From Treponema sp. (GTDB lineage Bacteria; Spirochaetota; Spirochaetia; Treponematales; Breznakiellaceae), in NCBI GenBank assembly GCA_031264395.1, contig JAISEB010000180.1, positions 1 to 7,893 of the forward strand: a stretch of 7,893 nucleotides of DNA, read 5' to 3'. Position numbers and translations under genes: made by a program. Of this stretch, positions 1-6,130 are shown piece after piece (position 1 is the first letter of the stretch; each line of letters opens with the position of its first letter). The notes beneath the pieces were generated by a model. That model had not been told where the DNA came from. It saw only the letters and a program-made list of their open reading frames with translations, and did no database searches.

Positions 1-56
1 CGAAGGGAAATCACCCCGCCGTAATCAAATACAACCGCCTTTATCCTGCCTTTCAT
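1..56 (-). CDS. HAD-superfamily hydrolase, N-terminal fragment (cut by window edge)
   Basis: Only the first 18 codons are inside the window; the gene continues leftward beyond base 1. The translation starts MKGRIKAVVFDYGGVISL. A hydrophobic strand followed by F-D-x-G-G-V-I is motif I of haloacid-dehalogenase-like hydrolases, with Asp11 as the expected nucleophile. The second Asp of the classical DxD is replaced by Gly, as in the FDLGNV/FDxGGV subgroup of HAD phosphatases (YihX-like proteins, for example). The ATG at 56-54 is supported by a clear Shine-Dalgarno AAGGAG (plus-strand 62-67) five bases upstream. It is divergent from the metal-transport unit. Substrate cannot be told from so short a fragment, and the missing cap and catalytic motifs mean the call rests on motif I alone. 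Confidence 0.72.
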   Translation of the reverse strand, partial: MKGRIKAVVFDYGGVISL

Positions 57-94
57 TGCCGCTCCTTAATCCGGCCGCAACCGGCCCGGCTCAA

Positions 95-123
95 ATCTTA
101 CGCCGTATTCAGGCAACGGACAA
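95..123 (-). promoter_or_regulatory. Candidate sigma-70-type promoter for the HAD hydrolase
   Basis: Read on the minus strand, TTGTCC (118-123, four of six matches to TTGACA) is followed after exactly 17 bp by TAAGAT (95-100, four of six matches to TATAAT). The predicted transcription start near 88 gives a leader of about 30 nt that contains the AAGGAG ribosome-binding site. Both boxes are imperfect, so this is a pattern match only. Confidence 0.4.
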
Positions 124-187
124 GCGCCCGCAGGCGTTTCCGGCACGGGACCGCCGCAAGAGTCTCTAGGCAAAAAAAGATCCCGTC

Positions 188-196
188 TGCTATACT
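188..196 (+). promoter_or_regulatory. Candidate extended -10 promoter of the transporter unit
   Basis: TGC directly precedes TATACT (191-196, five of six matches to TATAAT), making an extended -10 element. No good -35 is seen at 16-18 bp; an A7 tract lies at 172-178. The predicted start site falls at about 203, the A of the next gene's ATG, which would make a leaderless message. No convincing Zur/Fur-type operator is visible. Confidence 0.4.
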
Positions 197-202
197 GTAG
201 GT

Positions 203-490
203 ATGATCCGGTTTCCGGGGGGAAGGTTTCTTTTCGCCGTGCTGGCGGCGTGTTTTGTTCTTGCCGCCCTTACGGCGGGGACCGCCGCCCTCCATATTAA
301 TCACGAATGCGAAGGGGCGGATTGCCCTGTGTGCCTGCGGATTGAAACCGCCCGCAATGTGCTCAAGGGATCTGTTCCCGCGGCCGTAACGGCGCCTTTC
401 TTTTCCGCCGGGCGCGAAATAAAAAACATTCACCGTTCCGCCGCCCTTTCCTTTACCCCTGTCGCCCTTAACACAAAGTCAACTACCTGA
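203..490 (+). CDS. Small membrane-anchored protein with exposed Cys/His motif, probably metal-transport associated
   Basis: This 95-residue protein has a basic N-terminus (Arg3, Arg8) and one hydrophobic segment at about residues 9-30, either a signal anchor or an uncleaved signal peptide. The remainder is then expected outside the cytoplasmic membrane. Just after the segment comes H31-x2-H34-x-C36-x4-C41-P-V-C44, a likely metal-ligand cluster. The tail (F-T-P-V-A-L near residues 83-88) recalls small clostridial proteins with a D-C-T-G-E-D-C-P-I-C core near zinc transporter genes; this is from memory, not a search. It is the first gene of the unit, 77 bp before the ABC ATPase, which supports a role in zinc or other metal uptake. 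The ATG at 203 has no Shine-Dalgarno sequence. An in-frame GTG at 239 lies about 14 nt after a GGGGGGAAGG stretch, which is rather far, and starting there would shorten the membrane segment. Confidence 0.68.
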   Translation: MIRFPGGRFLFAVLAACFVLAALTAGTAALHINHECEGADCPVCLRIETARNVLKGSVPAAVTAPFFSAGREIKNIHRSAALSFTPVALNTKSTT

Positions 491-509
491 GCCCTCCCTG
501 GGGTTTTCG

Positions 510-539
510 GGCGCTTTCCCCGGCCGGGGCACAAGCGCC
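510..539 (+). other. Two-tier intercistronic hairpin
   Basis: GGCGCTT (510-516) pairs perfectly with AAGCGCC (533-539). Inside it, CCCC (518-521) pairs with GGGG (526-529) around a GGCC loop. No T-run follows, so it is not a standard intrinsic terminator. It sits between the small-protein stop (488-490) and the ribosome-binding site of the ABC ATPase (555-560). That position suits an RNA processing/stability element or a modulator of relative expression; the role is inferred. Confidence 0.55.
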
Positions 540-554
540 AATACGAATGTTTCC

Positions 555-560
555 GGGAGG
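555..560 (+). promoter_or_regulatory. Ribosome-binding site fixing the znuC start
   Basis: GGGAGG ends seven bases before the ATG at 568. This favours 568 over the in-frame ATG at 547, which lies upstream of the Shine-Dalgarno sequence and would add seven residues with no homology-like character. Confidence 0.75.
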
Positions 561-567
561 ATGCGCG

Positions 568-1311
568 ATGAATACTGTTACGGGCAGCGCGGTACGCTGC
601 GAGGACGCCGTTTTCGGCTACGACGGGCGCGCCGCCGTCGGCGGGCTTGATTTTACCATAAACCAGGGAGATTACCTCTGCGTCGTCGGCGAAAACGGTT
701 CGGGCAAAAGTACCCTCGCAAAGGGGATCCTCCGTCTTGTTCCCCCAATGCGGGGAACCATAACATTCGGCGCGGCGCTGGGCAAAGGGGACACGGGCTG
801 CCTTTCCCAGGGGACGGCGGTAAAAAAGGATTTTCCCGCCGGAGTATACGAAATCGTACTGTCGGGCAATTCGGGGGGCATGGGCCTGCGCCCCTTTTAT
901 TCGGCAAGGGAAAAACAGAGGGCGGAAGAAAACATGGAGCGCCTTGGCGTCGCGGACCTCCGCCGGCGCTGTTTCAGGGAACTGTCGGGCGGCCAGCAGC
1001 GCCGGGTGCTTATTGCCCGCGCCCTCTGTGCCGCCCGGAAAATGCTCGTGCTGGACGAACCCGCGGCGGGGCTTGATCCGCTCGTCACTTCCGGCCTGTA
1101 CGATCTGCTTGAAAAAATAAACCGGGACATGGGGATTACCATCGTCATGATTTCCCACGACATTGAGGCGGCGCTGAAATACGCGCGTTTTGTGCTTCAT
1201 CTTGAAAAGGAAAACGGGCAGGGGATAAACGCGCAGCGTTTTTTCGGAAGCCCCGCCGAATATATAAAATCAAACACGGGGAGGGAATTGTATGTTCACC
1301 GCGCTGGCTGA
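568..1311 (+). CDS. znuC: ABC transporter ATPase, zinc/manganese (ABC-3) type
   Basis: The 247-residue protein (start at 568, chosen for its Shine-Dalgarno sequence) is a complete ABC nucleotide-binding subunit that powers metal import from the cytoplasmic face. Numbered from that start, the Walker A GENGSGKST is at 41-49, the Q-loop Gln near 81, the signature LSGGQ at 139-143, Walker B MLVLDEP at 159-165, the D-loop GLD at 168-170 and the H-loop His near 197. The C-terminal segment with F-F-G-S-P-A-E-Y is typical of ATPases paired with ABC-3 metal permeases. The length matches the family (about 230-260). Its last 20 bases overlap the permease gene, implying translational coupling. The metal is inferred from family and neighbours: zinc is favoured because of the Cys/His small protein, but manganese or iron is not excluded. 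All catalytic motifs look intact. Confidence 0.93.
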   Translation: MNTVTGSAVRCEDAVFGYDGRAAVGGLDFTINQGDYLCVVGENGSGKSTLAKGILRLVPPMRGTITFGAALGKGDTGCLSQGTAVKKDFPAGVYEIVLSGNSGGMGLRPFYSAREKQRAEENMERLGVADLRRRCFRELSGGQQRRVLIARALCAARKMLVLDEPAAGLDPLVTSGLYDLLEKINRDMGITIVMISHDIEAALKYARFVLHLEKENGQGINAQRFFGSPAEYIKSNTGRELYVHRAG

Positions 1312-2647
1312 AATGTTTTCGTACGCTTTTCTGGTAAGGGCCTTCATTGTAGGGACCCTGGTTTCTCTCTGCGCCGCCCTGCTTGGCGTCAGCCTGATAC
1401 TGAAACGGTACTCCATGATAGGAGACGGGCTTTCCCACGTGGGCTTCGGCACCCTTGCCCTCGCGACCGCGCTTAACGTCGCGCCGCTTACGGTGTCCAT
1501 TCCCCTTGTCGTCGCGGCGGCCTTTCTGCTTCTGCGGCTGAGCGAGAACAGCAGAATAAGGGGAGACGCCGCCATCGCGCTTATTTCCACGGGCTCCCTG
1601 GCCGTCGGCGTCTTTATCATTTCAATGACCACCGGCATGAACACCGACGTATGCAATTTCCTGTTCGGCAGCATCCTCGCGATGAGCAGGAGCGACGTGT
1701 ACCTGAGCATAGGCCTTTCGGTTACGGTGCTCATCCTGTTTGTGGTGTTCTACAACAAGCTGTTCGCCATAACCTTTGACGAAACATTCGCCGGGGCAAC
1801 GGGGGTCAGGACCGGCGTTTACAACATGCTTATCGCCCTTTTAACCGCGGTGACTATTGTACTTGGCATGCGCATGATGGGGGCCATGCTTATTTCAAGC
1901 CTCATTGTCTTCCCGGCCCTCTCCTCGATGCGTATCTTCAAAAAATTCAAAAGCGTTACCGTTTGTTCCGCCTGCGTTTCAACGCTGTGTTTCTTCGCCG
2001 GCATAATCATCTCGTATGCCTTCGCGACCCCGACCGGCGCGAGCGTCGTGATAATCAACATTTTTGTCTTTCTTTTGTTTTGGGCAGTTAACGCTTTTTC
2101 TGTTTTTATGAAGGAAAAAAGAACGGCGGCCGGCATGGCGGCCGCGCTGTGTGTCTTCCTCGCGGCGTCTTGCGGAAGTCCCGGCGCCGTTAAACCGGCC
2201 ACAGGCGGCGCAAGCCAGAGCGTGGTGCTGCCAAACGCCGTCGACGAAGTCGTCATCAAAAACCGGGAGGCCGCCGTTGTTGAAATAAGGGAAAAAATGT
2301 TCATAGCCCAAACCAACGACGTTTACCTTAACGCGGAAGACTACGTGGGAAAAACAATCAGGCTCCAGGGGCTTTTCAAAATAGAACAGTACGCCGGAAT
2401 CGAAGCCCCCTATTGTTTTGTACTCCGCTACGGCCCCGGCTGCTGCGGGAACGACGGAAACGCCGGGTTTGAGGTGGCTTGGGACAAGGAATCTTCCGAA
2501 GAGGATCTGTACCCTGAAATTGACAACTGGGTGGAGGCTGAAGGAGAACTGAAATACTACGAGGAAGACGGGTATCCGTATTTGTATATCGCGCTCTCTT
2601 CGCTGCGGGTACTTGAAGAGCGGGGAGCGGAATTTGTGACGCAGTAA
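1292..2647 (+). CDS. znuB: ABC-3 family metal permease fused to a C-terminal lipoprotein-like periplasmic domain
   Basis: The 451-residue product is far longer than ordinary ABC-3 permeases (about 260-300). Residues 1-272 form a normal permease: about eight hydrophobic segments (roughly 11-37, 55-83, 93-114, 135-160, 178-192, 194-212, 222-243, 249-272), the family motif S-M-I-G-D-G-L-S-H at 41-49, and the later M-M-G-A-M-L-I-S-S-L-I-V-F-P motif near 195-208. A basic KEKR (274-277) is followed by a short hydrophobic segment ending in LAASC (Cys294), then a soluble domain with GPGCCGNDG (381-389). GGGGAGGG at 1278-1285 supports the ATG at 1292, inside the end of the ATPase gene. With an N-in permease, the added segment would place the extra domain in the periplasm. 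No substrate-binding protein gene is nearby. The join may be a true fusion or may hide a one-base indel; see the separate entry for the domain. Confidence 0.88.
   Translation: MFTALAEMFSYAFLVRAFIVGTLVSLCAALLGVSLILKRYSMIGDGLSHVGFGTLALATALNVAPLTVSIPLVVAAAFLLLRLSENSRIRGDAAIALISTGSLAVGVFIISMTTGMNTDVCNFLFGSILAMSRSDVYLSIGLSVTVLILFVVFYNKLFAITFDETFAGATGVRTGVYNMLIALLTAVTIVLGMRMMGAMLISSLIVFPALSSMRIFKKFKSVTVCSACVSTLCFFAGIIISYAFATPTGASVVIINIFVFLLFWAVNAFSVFMKEKRTAAGMAAALCVFLAASCGSPGAVKPATGGASQSVVLPNAVDEVVIKNREAAVVEIREKMFIAQTNDVYLNAEDYVGKTIRLQGLFKIEQYAGIEAPYCFVLRYGPGCCGNDGNAGFEVAWDKESSEEDLYPEIDNWVEAEGELKYYEEDGYPYLYIALSSLRVLEERGAEFVTQ
2108..2647 (+). other. C-terminal lipoprotein-like domain of the permease, possible separate cistron
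   Basis: Residues 273-451 of the permease reading frame look like an independent lipoprotein: Met273, KEKR, a hydrophobic core, then LAASC with Cys294 as a possible lipidation site. Ala at -3 makes this a relaxed lipobox, of the sort tolerated in spirochaetes. A low-complexity linker (about 295-310) leads to a domain with Y-V-G-K-T-I-R-L-Q-G (351-360), GPGCCGNDG (381-389), W413-V-E-A-E-G and Y-P-Y-L-Y-I (428-433). The pattern (G-K-T-I...G, Cys-Cys, W-V...G, then a final strand) recalls lipoproteins near clostridial zinc transporters and, more distantly, the C-terminus of the TIGR03943/DUF1980 (YcgQ-like) family. This is recall, not a search. The ATG at 2108 has no Shine-Dalgarno sequence. A TGA at 2109-2111 lies in the neighbouring frame, so an ATGA overlap would exist if the permease frame were shifted by one base. 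Confidence 0.6.
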
Positions 2648-2658
2648 CGGGCGCGCAG

Positions 2659-5600
2659 CTACGGGGCGAGGGCGGCGAGTTTTTCGCGGATAAACTCGCT
2701 TTTTTCCTTGAGGCCTATGTTCCCCACGGCAAGGATGAGGACATTGGGAGAAGACGGATCGAGCCGCACCTTGCCGGAAGATTCCTGCATGAGCCGCACG
2801 AGCCTGTCTACCTTTACCCTTGACACCTTGGCAAATTCAACCCGTACAAGGCCCGAGTGTTCCCGCAGGGAAGAGACGGCGATTTCCCGGCAGATGATCC
2901 GTATTTCGGCAAGGGCAAGAAGCGAAGCCGCCTCGTCGGGAAGCGGGCCGAAACGGTCAAGCAGTTCCGCGTAGACCCGTTCGAGTTCTTCCTTGCCGCG
3001 CACCGAAGCTATCTTCTTGTATACCGCCATTTTTTCTTCCGGGGAATCAATATACGAATCGGGAATAAAACCCGTGTATTCAAGCTCAAGAAGCGTTTCC
3101 GTTTCGGCCTCGTAGTTTTCGTCCTCAAGCCGCCTTACCGCCTCGTCAAGGAGCCTCACGTATAAATCAAAACCGACCGAATAAATATCGCCCGACTGTT
3201 CCCTTCCCAAAAGGTTTCCCGCTCCCCGTATTTCCATGTCCTTCAGCGCTATCTTGAAACCCGAACCGAGTTCGGTAAAGTCGGAGATGACCTCCAGCCG
3301 CCTCATCGCGACTTCGGAAAGCGCGCGGTCTTCGGGGTAAAAAAGATAGGCGTAGGCGACGCGGTCCGAGCGGCCTACCCTGCCCCGCAGCTGGTAGAGC
3401 TGGGACACGCCGTACATGTCCGCCCTGTCTATGATGATGGTGTTCACGTTCGGTATGTCTATGCCGTTTTCAATGATGGTGGTCGACACAAGCACATGAA
3501 AACCGCCGTGTATGAAACGGTGCATCACGTCTTCAAGATCGCGGGCGTCCATGCGGCCGTGGGCGGTCTCCACCATCATCTCGGGCACAAGGCGTTCTAT
3601 GGCCATCCTTGTTTCCCGCAGGCTTTCTATCCTGTTGTGAAGAAAGAAGACCTGCCCGCCCCGTTCGGCCTCGCGCCGTATCGCTTCGGCAATGCGATCG
3701 CCGTTCCATTCGCCTATCACTGTTTCTATGGGACGGCGGTTTCTGGGGGCGGTGGCAAGCACGCTCATGTCCCGTATTTTAAGAAGGCTCATGTGAAGGG
3801 TACGCGGTATGGGCGTGGCCGAAAGGCTGAGGCAGTCAACGCTGACCTTGAGTTCTTTAAGCCACTCCTTATCTTTGACGCCGAAACGCTGTTCCTCGTC
3901 TATTACCATGAGCCCAAGATCCCTGAAGCTCACGTCCTTCTGGATGATGCGGTGCGTCCCCACAAGCAGATCGATTTCCCCCTTTCGCGTCTGCTCCAGA
4001 ATTTCGCGGACACGGCTCCCCTGGGTAAAACGGGAAAGCATCGCTATCTTTACGGGGAAACGCGAAAAGCGTTCGGTAAAATTTTCAAAGTGCTGTTCGG
4101 CAAGAATGGTGGTGGGGGCAAGAAACGCCGTCTGCTTTCCCCCCATGATGGCCTTAAAGCACGCCCGCAGGGCGACTTCCGTCTTGCCGTAACCCACGTC
4201 GCCGCAGATCAGCCTGTCCATGGGATGCGGGCTTTCCATGTCTTCCTTTATTTCCTCGACGCAGCGGAGCTGATCTTCTGTTTCCTCAAAGGGAAAGCTC
4301 GCCTCGAACATGGTCTGCCATTCGGTGTCCCTGGGAAAGGAGAAACCCGGCGCCTTTCTCCGCTTTGAATAGAGGATGACAAGTTTTTCCGCGAGATCCT
4401 CAACCGATTTTTTTACGCGGCCCTTGCGGTTTTCCCAGCTTTTGGACCCCATCTTGTCAAGGCGCGGCGGAGATCCTTCGTTCCCTATGTAACGCTGGAC
4501 AAGGTTCACCTGCTCAATGGGAACAAAGACCACTTCCTCGCCAAGATATTCAAGTTTGATGTAATCGCGCTCGTTGCCCAGCGCCCTGATCCTTTCTATG
4601 CCCCTGAAAAGCCCTATGCCGTAATTCACGTGAACCACAAAGTCGCCCGGGTTAAGTTCCACAAAGGTGTCTATGGGCGCGCTCCGCACGGTTTTAAGCG
4701 AACGGGGAGGACGCTTCCGCCTGCCGAAAATTTCGTTTTCCTGTATTACCATGAGGAGGAGATCCGGAAGGGAGAACCCGGAGGAAACGGAGGCCGCCGT
4801 TACAAGGAGGACGCCGCCCTGTGCGCCCTGGGTGTCTTCAAGAAGAGTCCTGATGCGCTCCGCCTGCGCCTGTGATTCGGCGGCCACGACGATGGTGTAG
4901 CCGCGGGCAAAGAGGGCGGAAAATTCTTCCCTGAGGTAGGCAATATTGCCGAAAAAACTCCTCGGAGGATCGCAGGGAACGGAAAGGCGCAGGGCCCCCT
5001 CCTCCGCTTCCCCCTTGAGGGTCCTGAAGGAAACGCGCCGTTTTACAAGCGGAAAAAGGCTTTTGAAATCAAGGAGTATGCGTTCGGGAAGTGGAACCGC
5101 CCTTTCCCCCCGGGTCCGCGTGTAAAGGCTCCGGTATTCCCTTTCAAGGCTTTCCTTCGCGTACAGGAGCCGTTCGCTGTCCATGTAAAAAACGGTCCCG
5201 TCCCCGCCTGTGTAATCGGTAAGGACAGCGGGTTTTTCAAAGGCAAGGGGGTACAGGAGTTCTTCCCCCTCCGCCCGGCGGCGCTCCGAGAGTTCCTCAA
5301 GGATGAGCCTTCCGTCCTTTCCGCCTTTCTCCTGGAATTCGGGACAGCGGGCAAGGACGGCGCCCAGGGCCTCTATACGGTCGTCTGTCCAGACCACCTC
5401 GCGCATGGGCCGTATGAGGAGTTCCGGCAATTTTTCCCTTCCCCCCTGATCCAGGGGGTCGAAGGCGCGGATGGATTCAACCTTGTCAAAATCAAAAAGA
5501 ACGCGGCAGGAGGCGCCGTCTCCCATGAGGATGTCCAGCACTTCCCCGCGCAGGGCAAATTCGCCCCGGACCTGGACGCGGGGCACCCGTGTGTAGCCGT

Positions 5601-6087
5601 AACCGGCAAGGGTCTTCGCCAGGGCGATGGTATCGATGCCGCCGCCGGGACGTATGCTCACAAGGAGTTTCCGTATATAGGAAGGAGGCGGCAGGGGGGT
5701 TAAAAACGCCCGCAGGGGGGCTATGACAATGCACTGTTCCCCGGCGGCAAGCGCGCTTAAAATTCCGGCCCGTTCGCCGAAGACCGCCGAAAGGGGGGAC
5801 ATTTCCCTGTAGGGAACCGTACCCCACCAGGGAAACACCAGGGGGGCAAGGCCCAGGGAATTGAGATCCATGGCGAGATCCGCCGCTTCGGAGTCGGAGG
5901 GAACCACAATGAGGAAGGTCCCCGCCCGCGTCCGGGCAAAGGAGGCAATGAGCGCCGCTCCAAGGACGCCTTCGGTTCCCTCGATTTCAAGGGGAAATTT
6001 CCCTTCCCGGAAGGCGGAAATACAGGCGGAGACAGCCTTCGAGGCGGCGATTCTGCCGGGGAGTCCAGGAAAGGATAAGGTATTCAT
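2659..6087 (-). CDS. mfd: Transcription-repair coupling factor Mfd
   Basis: The full-length 1142-residue protein (E. coli Mfd has 1148) is an ATP-driven DNA translocase that removes RNA polymerase stalled at lesions and recruits UvrA for nucleotide excision repair. The N-terminal UvrB-like module lacks a working Walker A (G-T-E-G-V-L-G in its place), as expected for Mfd. The RNA-polymerase-interacting, CarD-like domain spans about 477-535 (from E-L-N-P-G-D-F-V-V-H). The RecG-like motor carries Walker A GDVGYGKT at 629-636, Walker B DEEQ at 730-733, S-A-T-P-I-P-R-T-L, and motif VI QLRGRVGR at 899-906. The C-terminal autoregulatory TRCF domain begins near 1007 (F-I-P-D-S-Y-I). No frameshift or missing motif is seen. 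The ATG at 6087-6085 has no Shine-Dalgarno sequence and the predicted leader is only about nine bases. The TAG at 2661-2659 lies 11 bp from the convergent permease stop. Confidence 0.97.
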   Translation of the reverse strand: MNTLSFPGLPGRIAASKAVSACISAFREGKFPLEIEGTEGVLGAALIASFARTRAGTFLIVVPSDSEAADLAMDLNSLGLAPLVFPWWGTVPYREMSPLSAVFGERAGILSALAAGEQCIVIAPLRAFLTPLPPPSYIRKLLVSIRPGGGIDTIALAKTLAGYGYTRVPRVQVRGEFALRGEVLDILMGDGASCRVLFDFDKVESIRAFDPLDQGGREKLPELLIRPMREVVWTDDRIEALGAVLARCPEFQEKGGKDGRLILEELSERRRAEGEELLYPLAFEKPAVLTDYTGGDGTVFYMDSERLLYAKESLEREYRSLYTRTRGERAVPLPERILLDFKSLFPLVKRRVSFRTLKGEAEEGALRLSVPCDPPRSFFGNIAYLREEFSALFARGYTIVVAAESQAQAERIRTLLEDTQGAQGGVLLVTAASVSSGFSLPDLLLMVIQENEIFGRRKRPPRSLKTVRSAPIDTFVELNPGDFVVHVNYGIGLFRGIERIRALGNERDYIKLEYLGEEVVFVPIEQVNLVQRYIGNEGSPPRLDKMGSKSWENRKGRVKKSVEDLAEKLVILYSKRRKAPGFSFPRDTEWQTMFEASFPFEETEDQLRCVEEIKEDMESPHPMDRLICGDVGYGKTEVALRACFKAIMGGKQTAFLAPTTILAEQHFENFTERFSRFPVKIAMLSRFTQGSRVREILEQTRKGEIDLLVGTHRIIQKDVSFRDLGLMVIDEEQRFGVKDKEWLKELKVSVDCLSLSATPIPRTLHMSLLKIRDMSVLATAPRNRRPIETVIGEWNGDRIAEAIRREAERGGQVFFLHNRIESLRETRMAIERLVPEMMVETAHGRMDARDLEDVMHRFIHGGFHVLVSTTIIENGIDIPNVNTIIIDRADMYGVSQLYQLRGRVGRSDRVAYAYLFYPEDRALSEVAMRRLEVISDFTELGSGFKIALKDMEIRGAGNLLGREQSGDIYSVGFDLYVRLLDEAVRRLEDENYEAETETLLELEYTGFIPDSYIDSPEEKMAVYKKIASVRGKEELERVYAELLDRFGPLPDEAASLLALAEIRIICREIAVSSLREHSGLVRVEFAKVSRVKVDRLVRLMQESSGKVRLDPSSPNVLILAVGNIGLKEKSEFIREKLAALAP

Positions 6088-6102
6088 CTTAATATACCGA
6101 TT

Positions 6103-6130
6103 ACTATAATATGGAAACAGGTCTTGTTAA
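6103..6130 (-). promoter_or_regulatory. Candidate mfd promoter
   Basis: On the minus strand, TTAACA (6125-6130, five of six matches to TTGACA) is followed after 16 bp by TATAGT (6103-6108, five of six matches to TATAAT). The predicted start at about 6096 leaves a leader of about nine AU-rich nt with no Shine-Dalgarno sequence. The -35 lies inside the first codons of the divergent gene. Confidence 0.55.
6105..6110 (+). promoter_or_regulatory. Consensus -10 element of the rightward gene
   Basis: A perfect TATAAT ends directly at the ATG of the exported-protein gene. It overlaps the mfd -10 on the other strand. No good -35 is seen. If used, transcription would begin near 6117, downstream of that ATG, so either this box serves another purpose or the gene starts later. 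Confidence 0.4.

Noticed and set aside
122..139. Stem-loop AAGCGCC/GGCGTTT as an intrinsic terminator
   Set aside because: Only three T residues follow, no gene ends nearby on either strand, and it overlaps the candidate -35 of the leftward hydrolase.
192..204. ATAC-N5-GTAT dyad over the -10 and start codon as a metal-repressor operator
   Set aside because: The arms are only four bases and do not extend; it does not resemble known Zur or Fur boxes well enough to call.
98..433. Minus-strand open frame across the small gene and the divergent promoter region
   Set aside because: It is highly basic and low in complexity, overlaps the plus-strand gene whose membrane segment and Cys motif make sense, and has no supporting signals.
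547..567. Upstream in-frame ATG as the znuC start
   Set aside because: The Shine-Dalgarno sequence GGGAGG lies downstream of it and points to the ATG at 568.
430..1200. Long open frame (256 codons) on the minus strand opposite znuC
   Set aside because: It is antisense to an intact ABC ATPase with all motifs and has no recognisable protein features.
2648..2658. Bidirectional terminator between znuB and mfd
   Set aside because: The 11-bp gap is GC-rich but shows no adequate inverted repeat or T-run.
3496..4368. Long open frame (290 codons) on the plus strand opposite mfd
   Set aside because: It lies wholly antisense to the conserved Mfd motor domain, has no ribosome-binding site or recognisable domain, and is the expected by-product of GC-rich codon use.
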